Shown here: positions 1 to 7,270 of the stretch, piece after piece
Layout: every line of letters starts with the position of its first letter
Numbering within the stretch: position 1 is the stretch's first letter
Source of the DNA: Guyparkeria sp. SCN-R1
Lineage (GTDB): Bacteria > Pseudomonadota > Gammaproteobacteria > Halothiobacillales > Halothiobacillaceae
Assembly (NCBI RefSeq): GCF_003932495.1
Contig: NZ_QZMT01000001.1
Location: forward strand, 62,001 to 126,000
Length of the DNA stretch: 64,000 nucleotides
Direction of reading: 5' to 3'
Position numbers and translations under genes: made by a program
The notes under the pieces: generated by a model
Database searches by the model: none
Told to the model about the DNA's origin: nothing
What the model saw: only the letters and a program-made list of their open reading frames with translations

Positions 1-1800
1 CAGCCTGCCGTCCCGGGCCTTGCCACCGAGGGTACCGGTGCGCTGTGCCTGTCTGGCGAGCGTGCCGGGGAGGTGCTCTCGGCGCAATTGGCTGGGGATC
101 TGGCGCTGGAGGCATTGTGGCAGCAGTGGCCCGCGCACGAGGGGGCTGCGGTCCAGTGGCCGGGGCGGCTGTCGGTCGATGCCGAGGCACGTGTCGAGGG
201 CGAGGGACGGTCGGCGAGTGTGGACCTGCGCCTGCCGCCCAGCGAGATCCGGTTTACCGGCCGTGACGACCTCGAGACCGACGCGGATCGCGAAGTGATT
301 GCCTATCCCGAGACCCGCCTGATGGCCACCCTGGCTGACGAACGAATTGAGGCATCCTTGCAGGGTGGGCTCGAGGATTGGCTGGTGTTCGACGGGCAGG
401 GCGAGACCAGCCTGGGGGATGGGGCGCTCGATGGGGCGCTCTCGCTCGAGGAGGCCGATCTGGCCCGCTTGTTCGATCTGGTCGATCGCTTGTTCGGTCC
501 GCTGGATATGCCGATCAGCGATCTTGCCGGGGCACTGAGTGGTCGGCTGGCGGTCTCGGGGCGGCTAGACGCCCCCCGGCTGTCGGGGCAACTGCTGGGC
601 GAGGATCTGGCGTTCGCCTCGCTGCCCACCGGCACGGATTACCGTGACGGGAGTTTGGAGCTATCGGTCGAGCCCGACGGGGCGCTGCGCCTGACGGGCG
701 ATTTGCTGGGCGAGGCCGAGACCCCGCCGCGGCCGGTGTTCTCGGCACGCCGTGTCGACGAGGTTGAATCGCCGCCCAGCCGGGGGCGAATCCGGTTGGA
801 GGGCGATGGCCATCTCACGGCCTTCAACGACTGGCGACTGGAGGCCGAACTGGGCGGCGAGGCCTTGCCGATACTGCGCCTGCCGACGCTGGCGGTGGAT
901 GCACGCCCGGCGATCTCGATCGATCTGGCGCCGGATGGCGGACAGCTGGGCGGGGCGATTCACGTGCCCCTGGCGATCGCCAACCTCGGCGAGTTGCCCG
1001 AGAATGCCCGTGGCAACTCTGAGGACCTGGTGATTGTCGGCGAGGAGGCCGAGGAGCAGGGAGCGGCCTACCCATTGACCGGTGACATCGAGGTGATTCT
1101 CGGTGACGAGGTCAGTCTGCGTGGTGAGGGCTTCGCCACGCGCCTGACGGGCGGGCTGGAGATGCGGGTGCGCCCGGGTGAAACACCCGGTGCGTTCGGC
1201 GAGATTCGCTTGAAAGACGGGCGTTACGAGACCTACGGCCAGACGTTGGCGGTGGAACGTGGCCGGCTGATCTTCACCGGGCCACTCACCGCGCCAGGTC
1301 TGGACGTGGTCGCCACCCGGGAGATCAACGACGATGCCGGTACGGTGGTGGGCCTGTCGATTGCCGGCGAGCTGGAATCGCCCGAGACCGAGGTGTTCTC
1401 GCGGCCGCCGACATCGCCCAGCGATGCCCTGTCGCTGTTGCTCACCGGGCGGCGGCTGTCGGCCGGCAGTGACGCCGATGCCTCCCTGCTGCTTAACGCC
1501 ATCGCGGGGTTGGGTATTCGCCAGGGCGATGACCTCGCCCAGCAGGTCAACAGCGTGTTCGGTTTCGATGAGATCGGCCTGACCTCCGATGACGGGGTGG
1601 GCGGTACGCAGTTGAGCGTGGGCAAGCGCATCGGGGAGAATCTGCTGGTCCGCTATGCCGTGGGTGTTTTCGATGGAGTCGGTGAGGTGATCACGCGTTA
1701 TCGCATCAACAAGTTCCTGCACCTGGAATTGTCCAGTGGTGCCGAGGCGCAGTCGGGCGACTTGATCTATCAGATTGACCGCGGTCGGCCGGAGGACTGA
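1..1800 (+). CDS. tamB: TamB, translocation and assembly module subunit (C-terminal part)
   Basis: The reading frame is open from the first base, so the 5' end lies outside the window; about 599 residues are present. TamB spans the periplasm from the inner membrane and works with the BamA-like TamA in outer-membrane biogenesis and lipid transport. The visible part is beta-rich, repetitive and acidic, as expected for the TamB/DUF490 repeat-groove domain. The end carries the family's typical closing pattern: a VGKRIGENLLVRYAVGVFD-like stretch, then ITRYRINKFLHLEL and LIYQID just before the stop. No frameshift is visible. tamA would be expected upstream. The family call rests on the C-terminal pattern and low-complexity beta architecture, and is confident. 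Confidence 0.86.
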   Translation, partial: QPAVPGLATEGTGALCLSGERAGEVLSAQLAGDLALEALWQQWPAHEGAAVQWPGRLSVDAEARVEGEGRSASVDLRLPPSEIRFTGRDDLETDADREVIAYPETRLMATLADERIEASLQGGLEDWLVFDGQGETSLGDGALDGALSLEEADLARLFDLVDRLFGPLDMPISDLAGALSGRLAVSGRLDAPRLSGQLLGEDLAFASLPTGTDYRDGSLELSVEPDGALRLTGDLLGEAETPPRPVFSARRVDEVESPPSRGRIRLEGDGHLTAFNDWRLEAELGGEALPILRLPTLAVDARPAISIDLAPDGGQLGGAIHVPLAIANLGELPENARGNSEDLVIVGEEAEEQGAAYPLTGDIEVILGDEVSLRGEGFATRLTGGLEMRVRPGETPGAFGEIRLKDGRYETYGQTLAVERGRLIFTGPLTAPGLDVVATREINDDAGTVVGLSIAGELESPETEVFSRPPTSPSDALSLLLTGRRLSAGSDADASLLLNAIAGLGIRQGDDLAQQVNSVFGFDEIGLTSDDGVGGTQLSVGKRIGENLLVRYAVGVFDGVGEVITRYRINKFLHLELSSGAEAQSGDLIYQIDRGRPED

Positions 1801-1927
1801 TGGGCGCCTCGAAAAACCTGTTGCGCCGCCCGATTGCTGCGTCGCGTGCTTACTCGCTCCTCGCCTATCCAACTGGTATGTCTCGTCGTTCGCTGCGCGG
1901 CTCACGACGGAATTTCGAGGTGCATTG

Positions 1928-2617
1928 ATGGGTATCGGTCTTCTGATCGGCCTGGGCCTGATGGCCGCGCTGTCCTACCTGCCCGGCTGGTGGGTGGGGC
2001 AGGTGATGCGCCGTCATAGCGAGCCGGCCGATCGATTCGATTTCAGCGGTGCCGATCTGGCCCGTTATCTGCTCGACCGGCACCACCTCGAGTACGTCAA
2101 GGTCGAGCAGACGAAATCGGGGGATCACTACGACCCCGCTGACCGGGCCGTGCGCCTGTCGCCGGCCCACTTCTCGGGGCGGTCGCTCACGGCGATCACC
2201 GTGGCCGCCCACGAGGTGGGCCATGCCCTGCAGGATGCCGAGAAGTACCCGCCGTTCCTGCGTCGCCAGGAGGTGGTCGAGCGCACCCAGTGGGCACAGC
2301 GCATCGCCGGCTGGATTCTGGTCGCCATCCCCGTGGTCTCGGTGATCCAGAAGGGGCCACTCGCCGGCCTGATCATGTTCGCCGCCGGCGTGATGACCAT
2401 GGCGGTGCCGGTGTTCGCCCACCTCGCTACGTTGCCGACCGAGCTGGATGCGAGCTTCAATCGCGCCCTGCCGATGCTCAAGGAAGCCGGGTTGCTGAAG
2501 CGTGCTGACCGCCGACCGGCGCGCCGCATCCTGCGCGCGGCCGCCTTCACCTACGTCGCCCAGGCGCTGTCGTCCCTGATCAACGTCTTCAAGTGGCTGC
2601 GCGGCATGCGGCGCTGA
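1928..2617 (+). CDS. Zinc-dependent membrane peptidase (YugP / Zn_peptidase_2 family)
   Basis: A 229-residue protein. The N-terminus is a membrane segment (MGIGLLIGLGLMAALSYLPG). A HEVGH zinc-binding motif near residue 97 sits in AAHEVGHALQDAE. Two further hydrophobic segments lie around residues 125-170. Order and length fit the YugP-like neutral zinc metallopeptidases, whose substrates are not known. The frame continues upstream to 1775, but the ATG at 1928 starts exactly at the membrane helix and avoids overlap with tamB. The C-terminus KWLRGMRR matters because its coding DNA recurs, diverged only at synonymous sites, at 5140-5166 beyond the next two genes. This suggests that the accessory block downstream entered or recombined at this gene's 3' end. 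Confidence 0.85.
   Translation: MGIGLLIGLGLMAALSYLPGWWVGQVMRRHSEPADRFDFSGADLARYLLDRHHLEYVKVEQTKSGDHYDPADRAVRLSPAHFSGRSLTAITVAAHEVGHALQDAEKYPPFLRRQEVVERTQWAQRIAGWILVAIPVVSVIQKGPLAGLIMFAAGVMTMAVPVFAHLATLPTELDASFNRALPMLKEAGLLKRADRRPARRILRAAAFTYVAQALSSLINVFKWLRGMRR
2591..2617 (+). repeat. 27-bp direct repeat, left copy (3' end of the peptidase gene)
   Basis: These 27 bases encode KWLRGMRR plus the stop of the peptidase gene. They match 5140-5166 at 24 of 27 positions by direct comparison. All three differences are synonymous (CTG/TTG, CGG/CGT, CGC/CGT). The pair brackets the two-gene accessory block, an arrangement resembling attachment-site duplication or a recombination join with a diverged homologue. 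Confidence 0.7.
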
Positions 2618-3167
2618 GGCTCCTCTCATGGCCGGCCAGCCCGGCGGAGTGCAGGGCAATAACATAGACCGTTCCCAAGCGGTGACGCTCAAGGTTTGTC
2701 CGTACGTTAAACCGAGATTCTGGTCGGGGAGTGCGCCGCGCTGGTTCTTGACCTAGCCTGCAAGTCTATGATCTTATCTCGCTCCATATGCGCATATGGT
2801 AATGCGCTGAAAAACTAATGGACTAGGTTGCGAGGTTGTCACGGATGGACAACGCCCTTCCCCCGAGCGCTCTCGTGCTCAAGACTCCCACTGCCCGTGG
2901 GTCACGGACTCCCCGTGCCCGCGTTCGACCGAACCATAACGGACCGCGCTCCATGCTTGCGGTCACGTCACTCCGTGCGCTCGCGATTTGTTTCCGGGGT
3001 GTTTTCGGCTCCGTTTTGGAGCCCGGCATGCGGGTGAAGCAATTGGCTATCGACTGGCTGGGGAGCGTGCATGTTCTTGTCCTACCCCAGACTCCTCGGC
3101 GGGCATCGATGCTGACTTTTCGTTGTCTCGTGTCGATAGTGCCGGGTTCTGTTCATGGTGGTCAGCC
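2618..3167. other. 550-bp gene-free region opening the accessory block
   Basis: No convincing gene is present. A rightward frame at 2836-3171 gives 111 residues, but its composition is arginine- and proline-rich, it has no recognisable domain, and it runs into the next gene's start. The stretch around 2690-2830 is visibly richer in A and T than its neighbours. It holds a perfect 16-bp palindrome at 2784-2799. A TTGACC at 2748-2753 has no well-spaced -10 partner. The region probably contains the promoter of the two downstream paralogs and perhaps degraded sequence. Confidence 0.5.
2784..2799. repeat. Perfect 16-bp palindrome
   Basis: CCATATGCGCATATGG reads identically on both strands. It lies in the AT-richer gene-free part of the accessory block, about 370 bp upstream of the first paralog. 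It could be a dimeric regulator's operator or a recombination remnant. No T-run follows, so it does not look like a terminator. Confidence 0.45.
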
Positions 3168-4136
3168 ATGAGGATGAAATGGCGCTCAGCTTGGATAAGC
3201 ACTTTCTGGGGGCGGCTGGCCTTGCTGATTGCCGTTCTCGTGTTGCTCTGGGTCGGCGCGTCGTCGCTGTGGTCCGACGTGGCGAGGCCACTGCTGATCA
3301 AGCACACGATGCCGGAAGCGTGGCGCCAGTTGCACGGCGAGGTTCCGCCGTTGATAGCGGAGCGGGAGGTTCGTCTTCGCAAGGCCAATATCAACGGCGT
3401 GCCGATTGCGATTCCCTCCAACTATCTCGCGCTGGTGGGGATCGAGTACAAGGATCAGAGCATCTGGGCGCCGCGCAAGCCCGAAACTCCGAGGCCGGAT
3501 GAGCGGACGTCCGAGGATCCGGCCAATGCCTTCACGCTCTCCGTTCGGTGGCCGGGCCTTCAGCCCCGCGGCCGGGAAACGGAGAAGAGTTATTGGAACA
3601 AGGACGACCCAGAGGGCGATGCATGGCTGTTGATTGGCCTTAGGGCCCATAGCACCCCGGAGGCAATCGAGCGGGGCTGGGGGCCGGTGCTGCGCGGCAG
3701 GATCAAGATGATCGAGGGGCGGCTTAACACCAGATTTCTTCCTCCCCGAAACTCCACGGAGATATCGGGAGGGACGGAAAAAGTGCGAATTCACTACGAA
3801 ATGCGCGGTACCGATCCAGAGACAGGCTTGAGATGGGCCGAGCCAGTCGGGCCCGGAGACGATCGGTTTCACCCCTGGAATCAAACGCTTCACTGGCGGG
3901 GTGAACTGGATGGTCACGTGAGCGACCTAATCGCCTGCTACAACGGCCGGATACCGAATCCGGACATTCGTCCGGTATGTCGCCACCGCTTCTATTTGGC
4001 TGAATGGAGCGCAACGATCGACGTAACCTATCCCCTTGAGTTGCTTCCCCAGTGGCAGGCGGTCAAGTCCAAGGTGCGCGATCTGATTCTGGGCTTTAAG
4101 GCAGGCCCTTCCGATTCAATGAAGGAATCGCACTGA
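3168..4136 (+). CDS. Membrane-anchored protein of unknown function, paralog 1
   Basis: A 322-residue protein that I do not recognise by function. It has one N-terminal membrane helix (about residues 15-38, LALLIAVLVLLWVGASSLW) preceded by basic residues, then a soluble domain of roughly 280 residues predicted to face the periplasm. Conserved landmarks shared with its neighbour are KANINGVPIAIPSNYLAL, YKDQSIWAPRKP, a WLLIGL strand, and a late cysteine pair in ACYNGRIPNP and RPVCRHRF. It ends with a helix after TYPLELLPQW. The frame continues upstream to 2988, but the ATG at 3168, after GGTGG, gives a sensible membrane anchor. The C-terminal pattern (two cysteines, Tyr-Pro, LLPxW, amphipathic helix) recalls T6SS lipase-immunity-type proteins. 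That resemblance is from memory only, and no effector gene is nearby. Confidence 0.8.
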   Translation: MRMKWRSAWISTFWGRLALLIAVLVLLWVGASSLWSDVARPLLIKHTMPEAWRQLHGEVPPLIAEREVRLRKANINGVPIAIPSNYLALVGIEYKDQSIWAPRKPETPRPDERTSEDPANAFTLSVRWPGLQPRGRETEKSYWNKDDPEGDAWLLIGLRAHSTPEAIERGWGPVLRGRIKMIEGRLNTRFLPPRNSTEISGGTEKVRIHYEMRGTDPETGLRWAEPVGPGDDRFHPWNQTLHWRGELDGHVSDLIACYNGRIPNPDIRPVCRHRFYLAEWSATIDVTYPLELLPQWQAVKSKVRDLILGFKAGPSDSMKESH

Positions 4137-4159
4137 TTAACCCACAAGGAAAGTGACTG

Positions 4160-5140
4160 ATGGGAAAAGGGGTCAGAGACCTTTTTGATCGCTGGGCGCG
4201 GCTGTCCTTGCTGATTGCCGTTCTCGTGTTGCTCTGGGTTGGCGCGTCGGTGCTTTGGTCAGACGTGGCGAGGCCGCTGCTGGTCAAGCACGCGACGCCG
4301 GAAGCGTGGCCCCAGCTACATGGCGAGGTGCCGCCGTTGCTGGCAGAGCGCCGGGTGACGATTCGCAAGGCCAATATCAACGGCGTACCGATCGCGATTC
4401 CATCCAACTACTTGGCGCTGGCCGGTGTCGAGTACAAGGATCAGAGTATCTGGGCTCCGCGCAAGCCGGACACGCCGATGCCGGACGAGCGGACATTTGA
4501 ACATGCTGCCGATGCATTCACGCTCTCCGTTCGGTGGCCGGACCTTCAGCCCCGCAGCCGGGAAACGGAGAAGAGTTACTGGAGCAAAGACGATCCAGAC
4601 GGGGATGTCTGGCTGCTGATCGGCCTCGTGGCCGATAGCAATCCAGAGGCAATCGATCGTCATCTTGGCTTGACGCGGGTGCTGCGCGGCAGGATCAAGA
4701 TGATTGAGGGGCGACTGCATACGAGAAAACTTCCTCCTCGGAACTCTACCGAGATGTGGGGAGGGGCTGAAAAAGTACGAATCCACTACGAAATGCGCGG
4801 CACTGATCCGGAGACAGGCCTGAAATGGGCCGAGCCGGTTGGGCCTGGTACCGAACGCTTTCACGCCTGGAATCAAACGCTTCATTGGCAGGGCAGCCTG
4901 GATGGCCAAGTGATCGACATGATCGAGTGCTACAACGGCCGGATGCCGAATCCGGAGAGCCGTCCGGTATGTCGCCATCGCCTCCGTCTGTCCGAATGGG
5001 GTGCTTCGGTCGCAGTAACCTATCCGCTCGAGCTGCTTCCACGCTGGAAGAAAATAAAGTCCAAAGTCCAGGATCTGATTCTGGACTTCGAAGAAAAACT
5101 CTCGATTCAATCGGCAAAGGGGTCAGAAACCTTTTTGTGA
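4160..5140 (+). CDS. Membrane-anchored protein of unknown function, paralog 2
   Basis: A 326-residue tandem paralog of the preceding gene, 23 bp downstream, with most residues identical over about 290 positions, including the membrane helix, KANINGVPIAIPSNYLAL, YKDQSIWAPRKP, NSTEMWGG, YEMRGTDPETGL and the cysteine pair. DNA identity is also high, which points to a recent duplication. Homology starts just inside the membrane helix and stops near the last helix. The divergent ends (GKGVRDLF at the start, KGSETFL at the finish) are encoded by two copies of one hairpin motif at 4165-4186 and 5116-5136, read in different frames. The start at 4160 has an AAGGAAAG ribosome-binding site. The function is unknown; the duplication suggests dosage or diversification, as seen in immunity-type or surface-exclusion genes. 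Confidence 0.8.
   Translation: MGKGVRDLFDRWARLSLLIAVLVLLWVGASVLWSDVARPLLVKHATPEAWPQLHGEVPPLLAERRVTIRKANINGVPIAIPSNYLALAGVEYKDQSIWAPRKPDTPMPDERTFEHAADAFTLSVRWPDLQPRSRETEKSYWSKDDPDGDVWLLIGLVADSNPEAIDRHLGLTRVLRGRIKMIEGRLHTRKLPPRNSTEMWGGAEKVRIHYEMRGTDPETGLKWAEPVGPGTERFHAWNQTLHWQGSLDGQVIDMIECYNGRMPNPESRPVCRHRLRLSEWGASVAVTYPLELLPRWKKIKSKVQDLILDFEEKLSIQSAKGSETFL
4165..4186. repeat. Hairpin motif, copy 1 (start of paralog 2)
   Basis: The motif has a GGTC-AGA-GACC core inside A-rich and T-rich arms. In RNA the stem extends through two G-U pairs and several A-U pairs. A near copy, one internal base different and with a shorter A-arm, lies at 5116-5136, at the other end of paralog 2. It resembles repetitive extragenic hairpins of the GGGGTCAGA type that I recall from proteobacteria; no transposase gene is nearby. 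Confidence 0.6.
5116..5136. repeat. Hairpin motif, copy 2 (end of paralog 2)
   Basis: It repeats the motif at 4165-4186, with GGTC-AGA-AACC replacing the perfect core. It encodes the last residues of paralog 2 and directly abuts the right copy of the 27-bp repeat. Direct repeats about 950 bp apart therefore bracket paralog 2 almost exactly. Confidence 0.6.
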
Positions 5141-5166
5141 AGTGGTTGCGCGGCATGCGTCGTTGA
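5140..5166 (+). repeat. 27-bp direct repeat, right copy (orphan peptidase gene end)
   Basis: This is a diverged copy of the peptidase gene's last 27 bases. It still encodes KWLRGMRR and a stop, although no peptidase reading frame precedes it. The purely synonymous differences indicate that it came from a related gene under protein-level selection, not from random drift. Confidence 0.7.
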
Positions 5167-5270
5167 CACCCGGCCTGCTTTGCGTCCGAACGCAGGCGTG
5201 TCTCGTATACAATGCCCGCCATCACGCCGGTATCCGGCACGAAATCCAGAATAAAACCAGGAAACGCGTC

Positions 5271-6041
5271 ATGCAGAGCCAATACCTCGAAACCGCGCTG
5301 GCCGCCGCCCGCGCCGCCGAAACCGTCGTCCGTCGCTACTGGCAGCAGAACGTCGAGATCGAGATCAAGGAAGACGCCACGCCGGTCACGGTCGCCGACG
5401 TGGAAACCGAGAAGGCGATCAAGGCGGTGATCCTGGATGCCTTTCCGGATCATGGTTTCTACGGCGAGGAGACCGGCAAGACGCGTCCCGAGGCCGAGTT
5501 CACCTGGCTGGTCGATCCCATCGACGGCACCAAGAGCTTCGTGCGCGAGTACCCGTTCTTTTCCACGCAGATTGCGCTGATGCAGGGCGACGAGATCATC
5601 CTGGGCGTGTCCAGCGCACCGGTGTTCGGCGAGTACGCCTACGCCGAGAAGGGTGGTGGGGCGTTCTTCATGGACCGCGCCGCGCGCGTCAGCCAGATCG
5701 ACACCCTGTCCGAGGCGACGCTTTCGGTGGGCAATCTCGCGACACTGGCCAAGCAGCCGGTCGGCTGGGCGGGCCTGGCGACGCTGGTCGCGGAGGTGAA
5801 CCGCACCCGAGGCTACGGCGATTTCTACCACTATCACCTGCTGGCGCGCGGCGCGATCGACCTGATCGTCGAGTCGGACGTCAACGTGCTCGACATCGCT
5901 GCGCTGTCGGTGATCGTCCAGGAGGCCGGTGGCGTGTTCACCGACCTGGAGGGCAAGGGCGTTGGGCTGGACACCACGACCGTGTGTGCCGCGGCCACGC
6001 CGGCACTGCACCAGGTCGCGCGCAAGCGGCTGGGGTACTGA
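5271..6041 (+). CDS. hisN: Inositol-monophosphatase-family phosphatase, histidinol-phosphatase (HisN) type
   Basis: A 256-residue cytoplasmic, metal-dependent phosphatase. The metal-binding signature is intact: a GEETG site near residue 66, then WLVDPIDGTKSF around residues 80-91, and a later DVNVLDIAAL near residue 205 supplying the third metal ligand. KSFVREYPFF following DPIDGT is more like histidinol-phosphatases than SuhB or CysQ. The likely reaction is therefore L-histidinol phosphate to histidinol in histidine synthesis; activity on other phosphate monoesters cannot be excluded. The ATG at 5271 was chosen because the upstream extension has no family similarity. The gene stands alone, 104 bp after the accessory block. 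Confidence 0.75.
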   Translation: MQSQYLETALAAARAAETVVRRYWQQNVEIEIKEDATPVTVADVETEKAIKAVILDAFPDHGFYGEETGKTRPEAEFTWLVDPIDGTKSFVREYPFFSTQIALMQGDEIILGVSSAPVFGEYAYAEKGGGAFFMDRAARVSQIDTLSEATLSVGNLATLAKQPVGWAGLATLVAEVNRTRGYGDFYHYHLLARGAIDLIVESDVNVLDIAALSVIVQEAGGVFTDLEGKGVGLDTTTVCAAATPALHQVARKRLGY

Positions 6042-6187
6042 GAACGGGTTTCCTGCCGGGGGTCTGTAGGGTGAACTTCAGTCCAACGTCGGCCGGATGG
6101 CCGACGACGAGGTGTTGCCCGTTGGATGATTCGTCGAGCTGAAACCTGCTCGGCAGGGCGGTGGCAATCGGCCGTCGAGCGCTGGCG

Positions 6188-7054
6188 TCAGGTAGGCAGA
6201 TCGATCCAGCCGAGCAGGACGGCCGCTGCCAGTAGCCAGACATAGAACGAAAAGATCTTCAGCTGGGCGCGGTACAGGAAGTAGACCACCAGCTTCAGGG
6301 AGACGATGCCGACCAGCGCCGAGACCACGAAGCCGACCGTCATGGCCATCAGGCTGATGCCATTGAGGCCAAGGTTGCCCCACACCTCCAGGCTCTGTAC
6401 CAGGGTGGCGGCCAGGATGGTCGGAATGGCCAGGAAGAAGCTGTATTCGGCGGCCCAGCGGCGCTTGAGGCCAGTGAACAGCGAGAACACGATGGTCATG
6501 GCGCTGCGCGACAGTCCCGGGACCAGCGCAAAGCCCTGGGCCACGCCGATGACGGTCGCCACCTTGGCATTAATGCCCTTGAGGCCGCGCCGTCGCGGCT
6601 TGAGCTTGTCGGTCCACCACAGCAGGATGCCGGTCAAGGTCAGCGTGAAGGCGATCATCACCGGCGTGGCGAACACCTGCTCGAAGGTGGTCTTGAGCCC
6701 GAAACCGATCACCGCGGTGGCCAGCACCGACAGCATCCCCAGCAGGAACAAGCGCACGTAGAGGGGCATGCCTTCGTGCCGACCCTCGGCCGAGGCCCAG
6801 TGAAGGGCGCCGGTCGCCGCGTTGTGCGAAAAGCGCCACAGGCTGGGCCAGAACACCACCACGATCGAGACCAGCGTGCCGACATGCACCACCAGGTCGA
6901 ACAGGATCATCTCGGGGCTGTCCGGCGACGGCAGGTCATGGCCTTTTTCGATCAGCCAGTGCTGGGTCAGCACCAGGTGGGCTGTCGAACTGACGGGCAG
7001 GAACATGAAGATGCCCTGAATGACGCCGAGCAGGGCGGCGATGAGCAGTGTCAC
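6188..7054 (-). CDS. uppP: Undecaprenyl-diphosphatase family membrane protein (UppP/BacA-like), atypical active site
   Basis: A 288-residue multi-pass inner-membrane protein with the BacA/UppP fold. It carries FLPVSSTAHLVL near residues 18-29, a second half-site with PGLSRSAMT near residue 172, and about eight hydrophobic segments. UppP recycles undecaprenyl diphosphate to the monophosphate lipid carrier for peptidoglycan synthesis. In E. coli the first motif carries two catalytic glutamates (EGLTEFLP). Here they are Gln13 and Met17 (QGIFMFLP), so activity may differ. The start is a GTG at 7054, just before the first membrane helix with AGGATA upstream. An upstream extension to 7180 is not membrane-like. 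Confidence 0.8.
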   Translation of the reverse strand: MTLLIAALLGVIQGIFMFLPVSSTAHLVLTQHWLIEKGHDLPSPDSPEMILFDLVVHVGTLVSIVVVFWPSLWRFSHNAATGALHWASAEGRHEGMPLYVRLFLLGMLSVLATAVIGFGLKTTFEQVFATPVMIAFTLTLTGILLWWTDKLKPRRRGLKGINAKVATVIGVAQGFALVPGLSRSAMTIVFSLFTGLKRRWAAEYSFFLAIPTILAATLVQSLEVWGNLGLNGISLMAMTVGFVVSALVGIVSLKLVVYFLYRAQLKIFSFYVWLLAAAVLLGWIDLPT

Positions 7055-7270
7055 GTGGCTATCCTGATGTTGGGAAAGCGGTGTTTTTACTGCACGGGGC
7101 TGGGGGGCGTCAAATGCCGGCTGTGCATTGGGCATTCGGAGTGCGAGCGGACCCGCATTCCGGTGATAACAAGCGCGCAAGGTTCCCGTGACGTTGTCGG
7201 CCGGGGCTCGTGTCGGATTGAGCGGCTGCCGATGGCGCGATGTTCTGGGAAACGTTAAGTGCGGCGATCT

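Noticed and set aside
661-1905. Long leftward frames opposite tamB, the Mur genes and mfd
   Set aside because: High-GC shadow frames antisense to well-supported genes, without domains or ribosome-binding sites.
2836-3171. 111-codon rightward frame in the accessory block
   Set aside because: Biased arginine/proline composition, no domain, no convincing ribosome-binding site, and it runs into paralog 1.
5163-5213. TTGACA at 5163-5168 and TATACAAT near 5206-5213 upstream of hisN as a promoter
   Set aside because: The spacing is about 38 bases, so they cannot form one sigma-70 promoter; the -10-like element has no partner.
6088-6105. Perfect 7-bp hairpin GTCGGCC/GGCCGAC between hisN and uppP
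   Set aside because: No T-run on either strand; too short to call a terminator in such GC-rich DNA.
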